64,000 nucleotides of DNA from Gyrodactylus bullatarudis (Eukaryota > Platyhelminthes > Monogenea > Gyrodactylidea > Gyrodactylidae). Position numbers and translations under genes: made by a program. Positions 49,567-61,816 of this stretch are shown here, piece by piece. The first letter of the stretch is position 1, and each line of letters begins with the position of its first letter. Below the pieces are notes generated by a model that saw only the letters and a program-made list of their open reading frames with translations, ran no database searches and was not told where the DNA came from. The DNA lies in assembly GCA_012064415.1 (NCBI GenBank), contig SSNU01000062.1, positions 427,097-491,096 of the forward strand. Direction: 5' to 3'.

Positions 49567-52500
49567 TCAATTCGACGTAATCTCCTGGACAGTTCCATTT
49601 TCCATGATTCCAGAAGCACTCTTGGTCTTGGTTATGTCGTCTTTAACAATTTTACCATCGATGATTTCTGTTTCCCTGACAAGGGTGGAAATGTCACCAT
49701 TCTTAATTGTTGTCCTCTTTTCAATGCTGGACTCTGAAGTTTTGATTTTGATAACACCGTCACTGAAAAAGATCACACATGGATAAAAAAGAAGAAAAGG
49801 TTCACATGATCATGTCCACTTACGTTTGGACATATTCTCGAACAGTATCCATGGTTATGTCACCAACCGAGGGGTCAACGCCACTGATTTTGCAAAGGGA
49901 ATCGTTCATTTCGCCACAAATTTCACTGATTACCCTCTTTCCTGACTCGATATTCTCCTCGATGACCTGTCCAATTTTCTCGACATCATTCTTGATTTCA
50001 GTAATGATTTTATCTTTGGCTGAATTGGCACTCTCCTCTACAGGTTTTACAAGTTGTCCGTTAACATTATCAAGAGTCTTGTTGATAGCTTCGGTAATGA
50101 CAGTAGCCAAATTGGGTCTTGACCATTCTGGGAGTTGTATGACTGATGTCTGTTGAGCCTTGAACTTATACTTGTCTTGAATGAATTCTGTAGCAATTAA
50201 TTGGGAATTTGTAGCATTGACAACACTAAGGCAAACATAGGAATCAATGCCCTTGACATGGCAGGCTGACACGTGACCGGAATTTCCATTTTGATATACA
50301 GATTGTTTTGCCTGACGTCTGAGATAGGGTAGAGAATGGACAACAACATTACCATCGGCTAAATTGAGGACAATGTAATGATGGAGATTTTCAGGATTAA
50401 GTTGATCGGGCAACTCTTTAATGCACGCTGATAGGATTTTCTTTTTAATGCAAATTTCGGGAGATTGGTCAATCTCTTGTTTAGACTCATCAGCTTCAAC
50501 ATGCAAGGTTCCATTTCTGGTCGGAGTGGCTGAGAAACTAGCTTGACGAGAAATGCCCAAATTAACTAGACGGGTAGATCGATCAATAAACTTGTACTTT
50601 TGCTTGGGAAGTAAAGTGGTAAAGTTGAAAATTTTAATTTGCTCCTCACTAACAACAAGAAGCTCTTGGTTAATTTCTGAAATTTTTTTCTCTTCTGATT
50701 TCACAGCAGGACTTGGTTCAGTTTCTTTAGCTTCTTTTTCCCCATTAGCCTCTGTTTCTTTGTTATCAGAGTCTGGCTTGGATTCAACTTCTTCGACTTT
50801 TTCGGTTTTGGATTTTTCCTCTGGGACTTGGGAAAGCTTCATTGTCTCACGGGACAAGGTGTTAACGGCTCTATGCGTCTTTTGATCAATCATGTATAGA
50901 TCCACAACTGGAGCACCATGTTGAAGATGAAGTTCTTTGCATAGAATCATTGAGTCTTTAATTTGATTATCGACAATAAGTTTTTCAATGTCATAAACAA
51001 GGACACGACCGCAGCCAGTTCCGACAATAAGGACAGGAGTAGATTTCTCAACAGACTTGAGAGGTCCATTCGATAAGAGGATGGTTGTTATCTGCCAAGC
51101 AATAGGAGCAGGATAAAGGTTAACTTTTTCTACAGACTTCGCTTGGACGTTTTCTTCTTCATGAATTTTCTCAGCTGATTCGTCTGCTTTTACCTCTTCT
51201 TGCTTTTTATCGGAGCCATTTTCTTCTGCAATAGTCTCTGGAACGTTGGGAGTTATTTCCTCATTATCACCATTGGTGGTCTTTACTTCATCCTCAGTTT
51301 CACCTAGTTTTTCCTCTTCCTTGGGCGATTTGGTCTTTTTAATTTTCTTAAAGGAAGATCTGATGCTAGATTTGAGGTTCATTCCCTTGGACTGTCCGTT
51401 CATGGTCTTGGCGTCAACTGGTTTTATGGGCTGCTCACATAGAGCTGTAGTGTCAGAGTGGGCAATCGATTTTGGGCTGAACATACTACCGACAATTTTA
51501 TTAGACTCGTTGTCAACCAATGCAAAACCATAGTCAGTTGCGATGGCGATTAAATTCCAGGTTGAATTGAATATTACTTTGTTGATTGGCGAGACAGGCA
51601 ACATTTGGAACATTTTAACAGGCTGGATCTTCTTACTGGCGATAGTGGATGGAGTGAAAACGCCCTCTTTGCATGGCAAGACGCTAGGAGTGTTATTTTC
51701 AAATTTCATGTCACCCTCATTGGAGTCTGCAGACAAATCAATTTGTTTGAGACAAACATCAGGCTCAAATTTGGTTTTAGTAGCCTCAGTTGACCACATT
51801 GAGACGTGTCCATTATCTGAACCGATAATTAGTTGCAAATCATTGTCAACTACGTCAATATCAATTGTTCTGACAGCATGGCAGTTGGGTTCAAAGGATT
51901 CATTTATCATTTCAATGCGATCGTGCATCTGACTCATACCAATCTTCTTAAAGAATGGCCAGTTGTCGTTGATAATTTCTTGAGTGGTACTATACAAGTC
52001 TGAGAGGAAAAAGACGCCAAGATTTCTCATGCAATTTCCAATGTCGAGTTGCCACATAGAAACACAGCCGTCTTCATGACCTAGGAACAGTAAATGATTT
52101 TTAGAGAAAATCTTCTGTTCAGTTAAAGCCTGTTGAAAAGAAAAGTTTTTTAATTAAGCGATATTGATGCAGAGATATCTGTTATTTTTTCTCACTTGAG
52201 AACCACCGACAATAGGCCATTTATCAAAAGCAACATAGTCCTTATCGAGAAGGGAGTTGGAATCGACAAGCGATTTAATCAAGGATTCATCAACCTTGTC
52301 AACCAGGTTTACGCATGTGATGGGTGAAAAGTCAAGACAAGAAAGGTATGGATTCTCTAGAACCTTGCATTCTTTGGGAAGTAGGTCAATGACATAAAAT
52401 TCTTTTTCGGTAAGGACGAATAAGAATTCAGCATCATATTGACTGGACTCGACATTATTCTTTTCTGATGATAAAAATAATTATTTTCATGACTTTATTC

Positions 52501-53993
52501 GTGGCTTGTTCAATGGATATTGTAAAAAACATACCAGATTGATCTACTTCTTGGTGCTCGGATCCAGGAACGAGAATAAAGTCAATGATTTTGGATGCAA
52601 AACCGAATCCAAATTGATCAGTATTTTTAAAGATGGTGATCGAAGTTTCAGATTTAACATTCTTGGCTAATCCACCAGAGAATATTCTCAGGCATTCACC
52701 ACTAGAAAAAATATGATAAAATAAGAAAAATGTAAAAGCAGAAAAATTAAAGGGGCAAACTCACTTTTTTGTATTGTGATACAAAATTTTTTCCATACTA
52801 TTACAAGGCATTGGACCGTAAGGGAAGTTGTGATTTTCTGGTTTTGTGACTATTTCAACATTTTCAGTCTTGTTTTTGATGTAATTCCAAACACGGAATG
52901 AACCATCATCGTATGAAGAAACAATTTTAACAGAGTTCTTTTCCTCTTTAGGATAGAACCAGCTTACAGAGGTGACCTTTTGACTAAGAGAAAAGAAGTG
53001 TTCAACAACAGGAACAGGTGGAATAGGAATCTTGAATGGTTCATAGAGAATTTCCTTCACTTTGTTATCTCCAATGAATGAGTTCTTCAAGTTCATAGTC
53101 ATAGTTCTCGATTTCCTCAGCAAGTTTGATTCAGATCTTTCAATTTTGTTAGGAGTGTTTGATTGAAGATTTACATCTTTTTTGTCAAGGTCCAGAGAGT
53201 GTTTTTTCTCTAAATCTCTACTATGATTATTTTTTATCTCAGAGGAAATGGAAGCGATTCCAATAGTTCCACTTTCATAACCAATTAAGAGTTTCTCGCC
53301 TTCTCGATCAACTTCAATGTTGATTATAGGTGATATTAAATCCAATTCATCTCGATCTTCGAAGCTCATGTCTTTGAGGACTTTATCGAAGGAGACCTGT
53401 CTCTGCTCTTCAGTTCCAACACAAATTTTACCATCTCTGGTAGGATATTGATGCACATTACCAGTATCGAGGCCAACGTAAATTATTCCCTGGCTATAGC
53501 ACATGCACAAAGCATATTCATTTGGTTTGACTGTAGCATAGCAGCTATACGATTTGGACCATTTGCCTACTTTTGCATCGAGAGAGAATATAATCATGCA
53601 ATTATCTTGGCATAGAACAATTAACCTTCCTTCACATGGTATAAATTTAACGTGAGTTATAACAACATCACCAGCATTGACAAAAAAAGATATTCCTGGA
53701 GCCCCATAACTAAAATTTATGGATAAAACCAAAATTGAAACTCACATATGAATTTCTCCAGTTTTGGTGCCGATAGCTAATAAGCTGAGAAAAGGATCGT
53801 AATCCAGGCAGGATGGCTCGCTCATCATACCATAAGATGAAGACTAGTTATATAATAAATAAAGATAACTAACATTAATCATTTGTATCATTTCATCAGG
53901 GCGATAGATTTTGTCCTGAAACTTTTGAACAAAACCAATATTTTGGATCTTTTGAGGAATCCTGCGCAAGGGCTCGAAAAACCTATTAGACAT
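49567..53993 (-). CDS. LLGL: Lethal giant larvae (Lgl) cell-polarity protein
   Basis: Seven reverse-strand exons give 1366 aa: 53874-53993, 53746-53843, 52765-53709, 52535-52701, 52196-52464, 49824-52129 and 49567-49762. The protein folds as two WD40 propellers. Family landmarks are LAIGTKTGEIHIYGAPG near the N-terminus, YGPMPCNSMEKILY, LFLGHEDGCVSMWQLD, and DNWPFFKKIGM. The basic aPKC target segment NLKSSIRSSFKKIKK (about residues 780-800) corresponds to the phosphorylated serines of Lgl. Lgl restricts aPKC to the apical side, and its phosphorylation releases it from the cortex. The protein is longer than fly or human Lgl (about 1,000-1,160 aa). The excess lies in two low-complexity acidic inserts: one after the aPKC segment (KEEEKLGETEDEVK onward) and one further on (EEKSKTEKVEEVESKPDSD). 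Intron 2 is 36 nt. Tomosyn is the alternative, but there is no SNARE-like C-terminus. Confidence 0.9.
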
Positions 53994-54426
53994 GATCGAT
54001 TTAGTAGGTAGAAATATTAGATAGCACGGTTAGAATATTTGATTAGCGCACAAGGAATCAAATTGAAATCTTTTGAACCTCAAAGAACTCTCAATTAAAA
54101 CAATGTAATTGAAGAAGGGTATTTTGTTTAGCTATATAGTAAAAATATTTTTACTAATTCAAATTTAATCTAATTATTTTAACTTATAAAGTTAATGAAA
54201 GTAGTGTCAGTCTAGCTTGGATTAACACTAACAAATCAACTACAAGCTATAAATTATACAGTATAAAACTAGATAAGATAGATAATTTCAAGATATTTAG
54301 AAACAATACTAATTTAATTATTCTATATTTCATCTGAGCTTTTTGAAATAAATAATACTGATTAGAGTCTATGTTACATTTTAGCAATGGAAGTATAAAA
54401 ATTGGTTTAAAACTAAAACCACCAAT

Positions 54427-55140
54427 TTATTGACTTATTACATAATCAGACATAAAGGTTTTTGAAATCTTTTTATCATTATTTAAAAGCTCCTGGTGAT
54501 TATTTTTCTTATGATTCTCTAGTGATCTAGACTGGCAAAATCCTCTTTGACATATCTCACATTTGAACGGTTTTTCTATCAAATGAGTGTAACTATGATC
54601 TCGTAAATGATCCTTTCTTCGGAATTTTCTAGAACATATTTGACAAGAAAACGGTCGTTCATCTGTATGAGTCCGTTCGTGTATAGTTCTGTTGTAAGCC
54701 TTACTGAATCCTCGACCACAATGATTGCAAAAATACACATTCTTTATCTTGCCTAAATGTTTTTGATCATTAGAGATTGGTGTGTTTTTATCCAAAAGAC
54801 TTGATACCCGAAAAGGAATCGTCTCTTCTCTTGTATTGTCTGAATCAATCTCTCCGCTTGAATTTGAATAATTTTTATCCTTATGGATTAAGCCTTGAAA
54901 GTTTTCCAATAGCGATGAATTATTTGAAAGAATATTATTCCATAATTGACCTAGTACCAACTTGATCTGAATGTCTAAAAGATCTTGATTAATGAAATAA
55001 TTAATCTCACTATATAATAAGGGATATGAGTTTTGATCACAGGCAGACTTGTTTGACTCTTCAGGGGAGATTATATTCCTTTTTTTAATAATAATAGTCA
55101 ATGCTTACTTAACATTACAGTTCTCATCATGATTCTGCAT
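54427..55140 (-). CDS. odd-skipped-related C2H2 zinc-finger transcription factor
   Basis: Two reverse-strand exons, 55109-55140 and 54427-55078, with a 30-nt intron give 227 aa. The open frame of exon 2 has no ATG before the fingers. Splicing to [11 protein letters not shown] restores one and uses a strong GTAAGC donor. Three C2H2 fingers occupy about residues 125-210. The linker TDERPFSC after finger 1, the finger-2 helix [13 protein letters not shown] and the finger-3 turn GFCQSRSL are specific to the Odd-skipped/OSR family. These nuclear factors act in segment, gut or nephridial patterning in other animals. The third finger has a four-residue rather than three-residue spacing between its histidines. 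The N-terminal 120 residues are not conserved. The stop codon TAA lies inside an AATAAA, so the polyadenylation signal may overlap the end of the coding region. Confidence 0.88.
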
Positions 55141-57021
55141 TTTCTAATCTACTAAGGGACATTTTTGACACATCCTTTTATATTCCATATAACTTCAGAT
55201 TATCTTGTAATACTCGCATGTTTGTGCGTAAGTATTCCTTTTCGAGTTTACTTCATCTTCAGAGAAGACCTGTTTCTTTCATACATACTCTTGTTTTTTT
55301 TCTGAATAACTAATGAGGAAAATTGTGTAAATGAATAAGTTAATGAATACAGTCTCATCATCATAATCTACATTTCCATAAATTTCTTCCTGCTCTTCCT
55401 CGTTCTCTCTTTCCCCAAGTGAGTGTTTCATCTATAAAATTAGCATACAGATTCTTGCGACCACTTCCAAAACATTACCTTGGTTATTTGTGTTTACATA
55501 CTCCATCTTCTGTGAATTATGATAGGGTTTAGCCATTAAATATACAAATAAATAATGTTCTATAAATGTAATATAACAGATTTTTCCATCTTTTCAAATA
55601 GTCTTTAAAATATAGATGAGATGAAGAAGATTTTTGAAATGAAATTTTTTAAAGCCTTTAAATTAAAGGTCACAAACATAAGAGTAAATTAAGGGTGTTT
55701 GTTGGGACAATTAGAAAAATAAAAGAACAATAGTATATTATTGATTTGATAAAAACTTTAATATTGAATTTTTTATAAAATAAACATAAGATGATTTTGT
55801 TCCAATTTCTTAGTCGTGTTCAAAAACACTTTTTATGCCAATCAAAAAAGTATTCATAGAAATTACACACATATGAAGGACGTTTTCATAATTCAACGGA
55901 GATTAAAAGATTTCGATTTAATTGTTTCCAAAATTTAATAAGTGAATTGAATTGGGCTCGACGAATAAATAGCTATTTATAGTTTTAAAAAGTTATTCTA
56001 AGACATGAAGACTCTTCAATGAAGACCCAAGTTTATCTCAGAAATTAATCTGTAATTATAAACCATAATATAGAGGCCCTATAAAAATTAAAATTGATAA
56101 AAGTTAATTGGTTAAATTACATAAGTAAATATAATTTAAAATTCTAAAGCTGTGAAGTAGTTGCTAAATTGAAACTAACCATTAAATGTATATGAAAGTT
56201 TACAATTATTATTTTTTGAAGGGATTATCTGATTGCAAGTTGAAACCATTTCAAGACAGCTGTCTAGATCAAATTTCGTTATTGCATTGAGATTCTCAAT
56301 TTGAGAATAGAGTTTTTCTTGGCAAAATGGAAAATTTTCGCTGTAGTAAAAACTTCCTTGAAATAAGGAGAGTATCAAAACTGTAATTTTGGTTTTCTCG
56401 TTTTGAAAACTTTATTATGCGATTAGCACACATGTTTTCACATTGAGAAATTCACAAAAAGATTATTGAATTTCAGTGATTAAGCTATTAAAAGCCTTAT
56501 AATATAAGGTAATCGTAGCAATTAGTAAGCAGGATTATAAGTAAGATTGAACAAGATTTATTACAATCTTTGATTAGTATTATCAAATTTGGACGCTTTA
56601 ATTAAAATATTTAATTAAGGTTGAATTAAATGTCTGAAAAATTCAAATAGATACACATTAAAAAGTACTTTTCGCAAAGGATAAGGCATACAACACCTAT
56701 ACTCCACCTTTAAATTTAGTTTTCTCATCCATTAAAACAAAATATTCAAGAATACTTCACATGTGTACTGGTTTTACGATAAAAATTATTCTCAACGCAA
56801 ATCAATGTATTAAATGGATATAAAATAGCATGAAATTTTCAAGAAAAAAGTTTAAGAAATTCCTGATCTGATATGATTGAGAAAAATTCATACGAAATTT
56901 TTCAATGGTTTTTTAATTTTGTATTTTGTTTTACTAGACTTTCCAAGGTCAATACGCTTAGAATCCATAATAGCGCAGCAATCGCTTAAATTCTATCCGT
57001 TTGCATCTGAACAGCTGCAAA
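55141..57021. other. 1.9-kb intergenic region between divergent genes
   Basis: Upstream of both the odd-skipped-type gene and the Na+/K+-ATPase gene. A+T-rich, no coding sequence recognised. Noncoding 5' exons of the pump gene may lie here. Confidence 0.4.
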
Positions 57022-60000
57022 ATGCCACATGTAAGAGACAAGGAATTATCTAATCTTTTCAAACCTTATATGAATTTTGCTTTCAGAAAGATGATAGTTA
57101 CCGAAAAGCTAAGGAAACTCGCAAGAAAGAAAATGATAAACTTGACGATCTCAAGCAAGAACTTGACTTGGATGAGCATAGAATTGATATAAATCAACTC
57201 TATTCAAGACTTGGAACTGATCCAGAAGTCGGAATGACAGCTGAACAAGCAAAGTTTGATCATTATTCTTATTTAAATCTAGAATTCGTCTTGAGAGAGA
57301 TGGTCCCAATGCATTAACTCCGCCTAAAGTTACCCCGGAATGGGTTAAATTTTGTAAAACTCTTTTTGGTGGATTTTCTATTCTTCTTTGGGTCGGTAGT
57401 GTTTTATGTTTCTTGGCTTACAGTATACAGGCTGGTGCTTTTGAAAATCCTCCCAAAGATAATGTAAATCCATTTTTCCAACTTTCACTTTAGCTTTATC
57501 TTGGTATTGTCTTATTGTTTGTCGTCATTGCTACCGGATGTTTCTCATATTATCAAGAGGCAAAATCTTCAAAAATTATGGAATCTTTCGCTAAAATGGT
57601 CCCTCAAGTATGTACTTGTTATGCAAAATTATTTGATTAATTTTAGTATGCCAATGTAATTCGTGGTGGTGTAAAGATTGACATTCCTGCCGAGGCACTG
57701 GTAGTTGGAGATATAATCGAAGTCAAGTTTGGTAATAGAATTCCTGCGGATATCCGTGTCATACAAGCATCAAGTTTCAAGGTTAGTATACTTTTATTCA
57801 AATCTACGTAATATTGTATTATTTTTATTAAAATCTAATACAAATAAAATATTATTAGGTTGACAACTCCGCTCTTACTGGTGAATCTGAACCTCAGTCT
57901 AGAACTGCTGATTATACTAATGAGAATCCTTTGGAAACTAAGAACTTGGCTTTCTTCTCAACTAACGCCGTTGAAGGTGAGTATTAAGAGGAATTATTTT
58001 ACAAAATTCTTTTCTTTAATTCATGAAATTATCACAGATATGCATTTATCTTACTCAATTTATACCAGATTCGCATAATTATTTCTGTAACTATTTTAAA
58101 TAACTTATTTTATGAATAAAAATCTATTATATTATATTATATATAATAATACCATTTTTAGGTACTGCAAGAGGTGTTGTAGTATGTACTGGTGATAGAA
58201 CTGTCATGGGTAGAATTGCCAATCTTGCTTCAGGTTTGGATATGGGTCAGACACCAATCAATAAAGAAATTAATCATTTCATTCATTTGATCACTGGAGT
58301 TGCTGTATTTCTTGGTGTTTCGTTCTTCTTTATTGCTCTTATTCTTGGATATGTCTGGCTTGACGCTGTTATCTTTTTGATTGGCATTATTGTTGCAAAC
58401 GTACCTGAAGGTCTTTTGGCTACTGTAACTGTAAGTATTGTAATATTTCCAAGATTGAGCATATCGATAAATGCATCATTTTTATTAGGTATGCCTAACT
58501 TTGACTGCCAAAAGAATGGCCAATAAGAATTGTTTAGTCAAAAATCTTGAGGCTGTCGAAACTTTGGGTTCTACATCTACAATTTGTTCCGATAAAACTG
58601 GTACTTTGACTCAGAATCGTATGACAGTTGCGCATATGTGGTTTGATAATGAAATTATGGAAGCTGATACTTCTGATGAACAAACTAGTGAGTTAAATGT
58701 AAACATTTCTTTCCCTTTTTTTGAGTAACCATGCAATAATAATTTCTACTAATAAATATTCACTCATTAAAGAGGATGGTAAGCATAATATTAGAACAAA
58801 GTGTACTCTATTTTCACATATTTTTAACGTTTTCCAATCAACCCCTCACTAGAATAATCAATTCCCTTATTTTCATATTTTTTAGTGTAATGCATACTTT
58901 TGAGTAGCTTACATACCTGGATGAATGTATTGTATACAAATTACTACTAATTTTAAATGTATTATTGCATCCATATTTTTTCATTTTCACGTATAAATGT
59001 AAACTCAATATTTTAGAATTTATTAATTTTATTTATTTTCTTTACAATAATTCTGGTCTTTAGGAATATATATTAGAATCCATTTATAAGAAACGATTTA
59101 ATTATTTATTTTATTACCAAGGTGCAAAATATGATAAGGAATCTGCTTCATGGAATGCTCTTGCTAAGATTGCCATGTTGTGTAATAGAGCTGAATTCAA
59201 AGCTGGTCAAGAAGACAAGCCAGTCTTAAAGAGAGAATGTAATGGTGATGCTTCTGAATCAGCTCTTCTAAAATGTGTCGAACTATCAATTGGAAATGTT
59301 ACACAGTTCAGAAAAGATAATAAAAAACTCACAGAAGTTCCCTTCAATTCAACTAATAAATATCAAGTAAGTTCTTTTGATTTACAAATTCAATTTTCCT
59401 TAGATTTCTATTCACAAAACTAATGACGGAGATTCTCGACCACTTCTTGTTATGAAGGGGGCTCCTGAAAGAATTTTGGAGAGATGTTCAACTATCATTT
59501 ACAAGGGACAAGAACTTGATATGAATGAAGAATGGAGAAAACGTTTCAACGATGCCTATATGGCACTCGGTGGCATGGGCGAAAGAGTCTTAGGCTTTTG
59601 TGATTACAGACTTCCTACTGATCAATTCCCAGAGTGAGTAAATATTCTTGTATTTTCTGATTAAAAATGACATAAAATTACTTTTAGTGATTTCAAGTAT
59701 GATCCAGAGGCCCAAAATTTCCCAACAGACAACTTGCGATTTGTTGGCTTGATGTCATTGATTGATCCTCCAAGAGCTGCTGTTCCTGATGCTGTGAAAA
59801 AATGCAGATCAGCCGGTATCAAAGTTATTATGGTTACTGGTGATCACCCAATTACTGCAAAGGCCATTGCTAAATCTGTCGGAATTATTTCACCTGGTAA
59901 TTTGACTGTTGATGATATTGCCGCTGATCGGGGTGTATCACCATCTCAAGTCAATCCAAGAGAAGCTAGAGCTTGCGTTATTCATGGTAGCGATCTCAAG

Positions 60001-61816
60001 GAAATGAACCAAAGTCAAATCGATGATATTCTACGTCATCATGAGGAAATTGTATTTGCCAGAACTAGTCCACAGCAAAAACTTATTATTGTCGAAGGTT
60101 GCCAACGAATGGGCTCTATTGTTGCTGTCACTGGTGACGGTGTCAACGATTCTCCAGCTCTGAAAAAAGCCGACATTGGTTAGTTTTTACATCTCATACA
60201 TCTTTTTTTGATGATCTTGGGCCAAGATTCTTAGAAGCTTAAGCAATATTATCAAATATAGTTTATTAATTATTTAAAATAATAATGCTAAATTTATTTT
60301 TGTATTTTAGGCGTTGCTATGGGTATCGCTGGAAGTGATGTTTCAAAACAAGCAGCTGATATGATTCTACTAGACGATAACTTTGCTTCCATAGTTACAG
60401 GTGTAGAAGAGGGCAGAATTATTTTTGATAATTTGAAAAAATCAATTGCTTACACTTTAACATCAAACATTCCTGAAATTACTCCATTCTTGTTCTTCAT
60501 TTTGGCTGATGTCCCACTTCCATTGGGTACTATTACAATTCTCTGCATTGATCTTGGTACCGATATGGTAAGTTGCATATCATTTTCTATTCTCAAGGAC
60601 TTTACAGTTAAATTAACCAACAATTTTTCCTATAGTTCCCAGCTATATCTCTTGCCTATGAAGAGGCTGAATCTGATATCATGAAGAGATCTCCAAGAGA
60701 TCCAGTTAGAGATAAACTTGTCAATGAACGATTAATCTCGATGGCTTACGGTCAAGTTGGTATGATTCAAGCAGCTGCCGGTTTCTTTGTCTATTTCATC
60801 ATTATGGCTGAGAATGGATTTTGGCCCTCAAGACTTTTTGGCATTAGAAAACAATGGGATTCTCTTGCTGTCAACGATTTACCTGATTCTTATGGCCAAG
60901 AATGGACCTATGCTCAAAGAAAAGGCCTTGAATATACCTGTCAAACAGCCTTTTTTGCCAGTATTGTCATTGTACAATGGTCTGATTTGATGATTTGCAA
61001 GACAAGAAAGAACTCCATCTTCCATCAAGGCATGTGGAATAATTATCTTACATTCTCACTCTTTTTCGAGACAGCAATTGCCATCTTTTTAAGTTTCACT
61101 CCTGGTATTGATGTTGCCCTTAAGATGATGCCTCTCAGGTGAGCATTTTATTCTAATTTCATTTGTCAACCATTAAAAAGTCGAGTCTTTGGTGGTTACT
61201 TATTCTCTATTAGGTTGTCCTGAACATAAAATTGTCTAGAGTAGGAAATAGAAATTAAATTTTTTATTTGATAAGTTCGATTTTTTTCATTTGACCAGAA
61301 AAGAAAATTTTTGCACTTGCCAAAAATTAATTTCGACACAACTTTTTTTTCAAATTTTTACCAAAAATAAATTTCTTTTTATATCATCGTCAACATCACA
61401 GCGTATGCTTTGGTGATCTACTACGCCCATTTAAAAATTTGTTATACGCTTTATTTTTACTTGTGTTCAACTCCAATCTTTTTTATGATTGAATGACATA
61501 ATTCATTTTTCATCTGACAAAGAATCAAACTAATTATTTTATTAGGTAAAATGTACTTTAGTATTAATTTGAGGGACGGGGAAATTAACAATATGTTGAT
61601 TGTAATACTTGTTAATAGGATAGATTATAAAATACAATCCTTTGTCAGTACTGTTTTTCATAAAATTTATTATTTCTTTTCTAATCAAATAGATTCACTT
61701 GGTGGATACCTGCCATGCCATTTAGTCTAATGATCTTCGCTTATGATGAAATTAGAAAATATTTCCTACGTACTTTGGAACCAGGCAACTTTGTTGAAGT
61801 TGAAACATATTACTAA
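57022..61816 (+). CDS. ATP1A: sodium/potassium-transporting ATPase alpha subunit
   Basis: Fourteen exons give 1013 aa: 57022-57030, 57087-57253, 57283-57463, 57494-57607, 57647-57781, 57859-57976, 58162-58430, 58489-58687, 59122-59366, 59404-59633, 59688-60178, 60311-60567, 60636-61138 and 61693-61816. It is the plasma-membrane P-type pump exchanging three Na+ for two K+. Seen in order: TGESEPQ of the A domain, [11 protein letters not shown] in M4, the phosphorylated aspartate in [11 protein letters not shown] (about residue 366), [32 protein letters not shown], the M5 glutamate in SNIPEITPF and M6 IDLGTDMFPA. It ends ETYY, the hallmark C-terminus. The M1-M2 loop keeps the Q and N (SIQAG and KDNLYLG) found in ouabain-sensitive pumps. 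The first coding exon is 9 nt (MPH), chosen because the next exon lacks an in-frame ATG. Introns 2 and 3 are 29 and 30 nt. Confidence 0.97.

Noticed and set aside
49779..51932. Several plus-strand frames of 60-130 codons
   Set aside because: They are antisense shadows of the long Lgl exon on the reverse strand.
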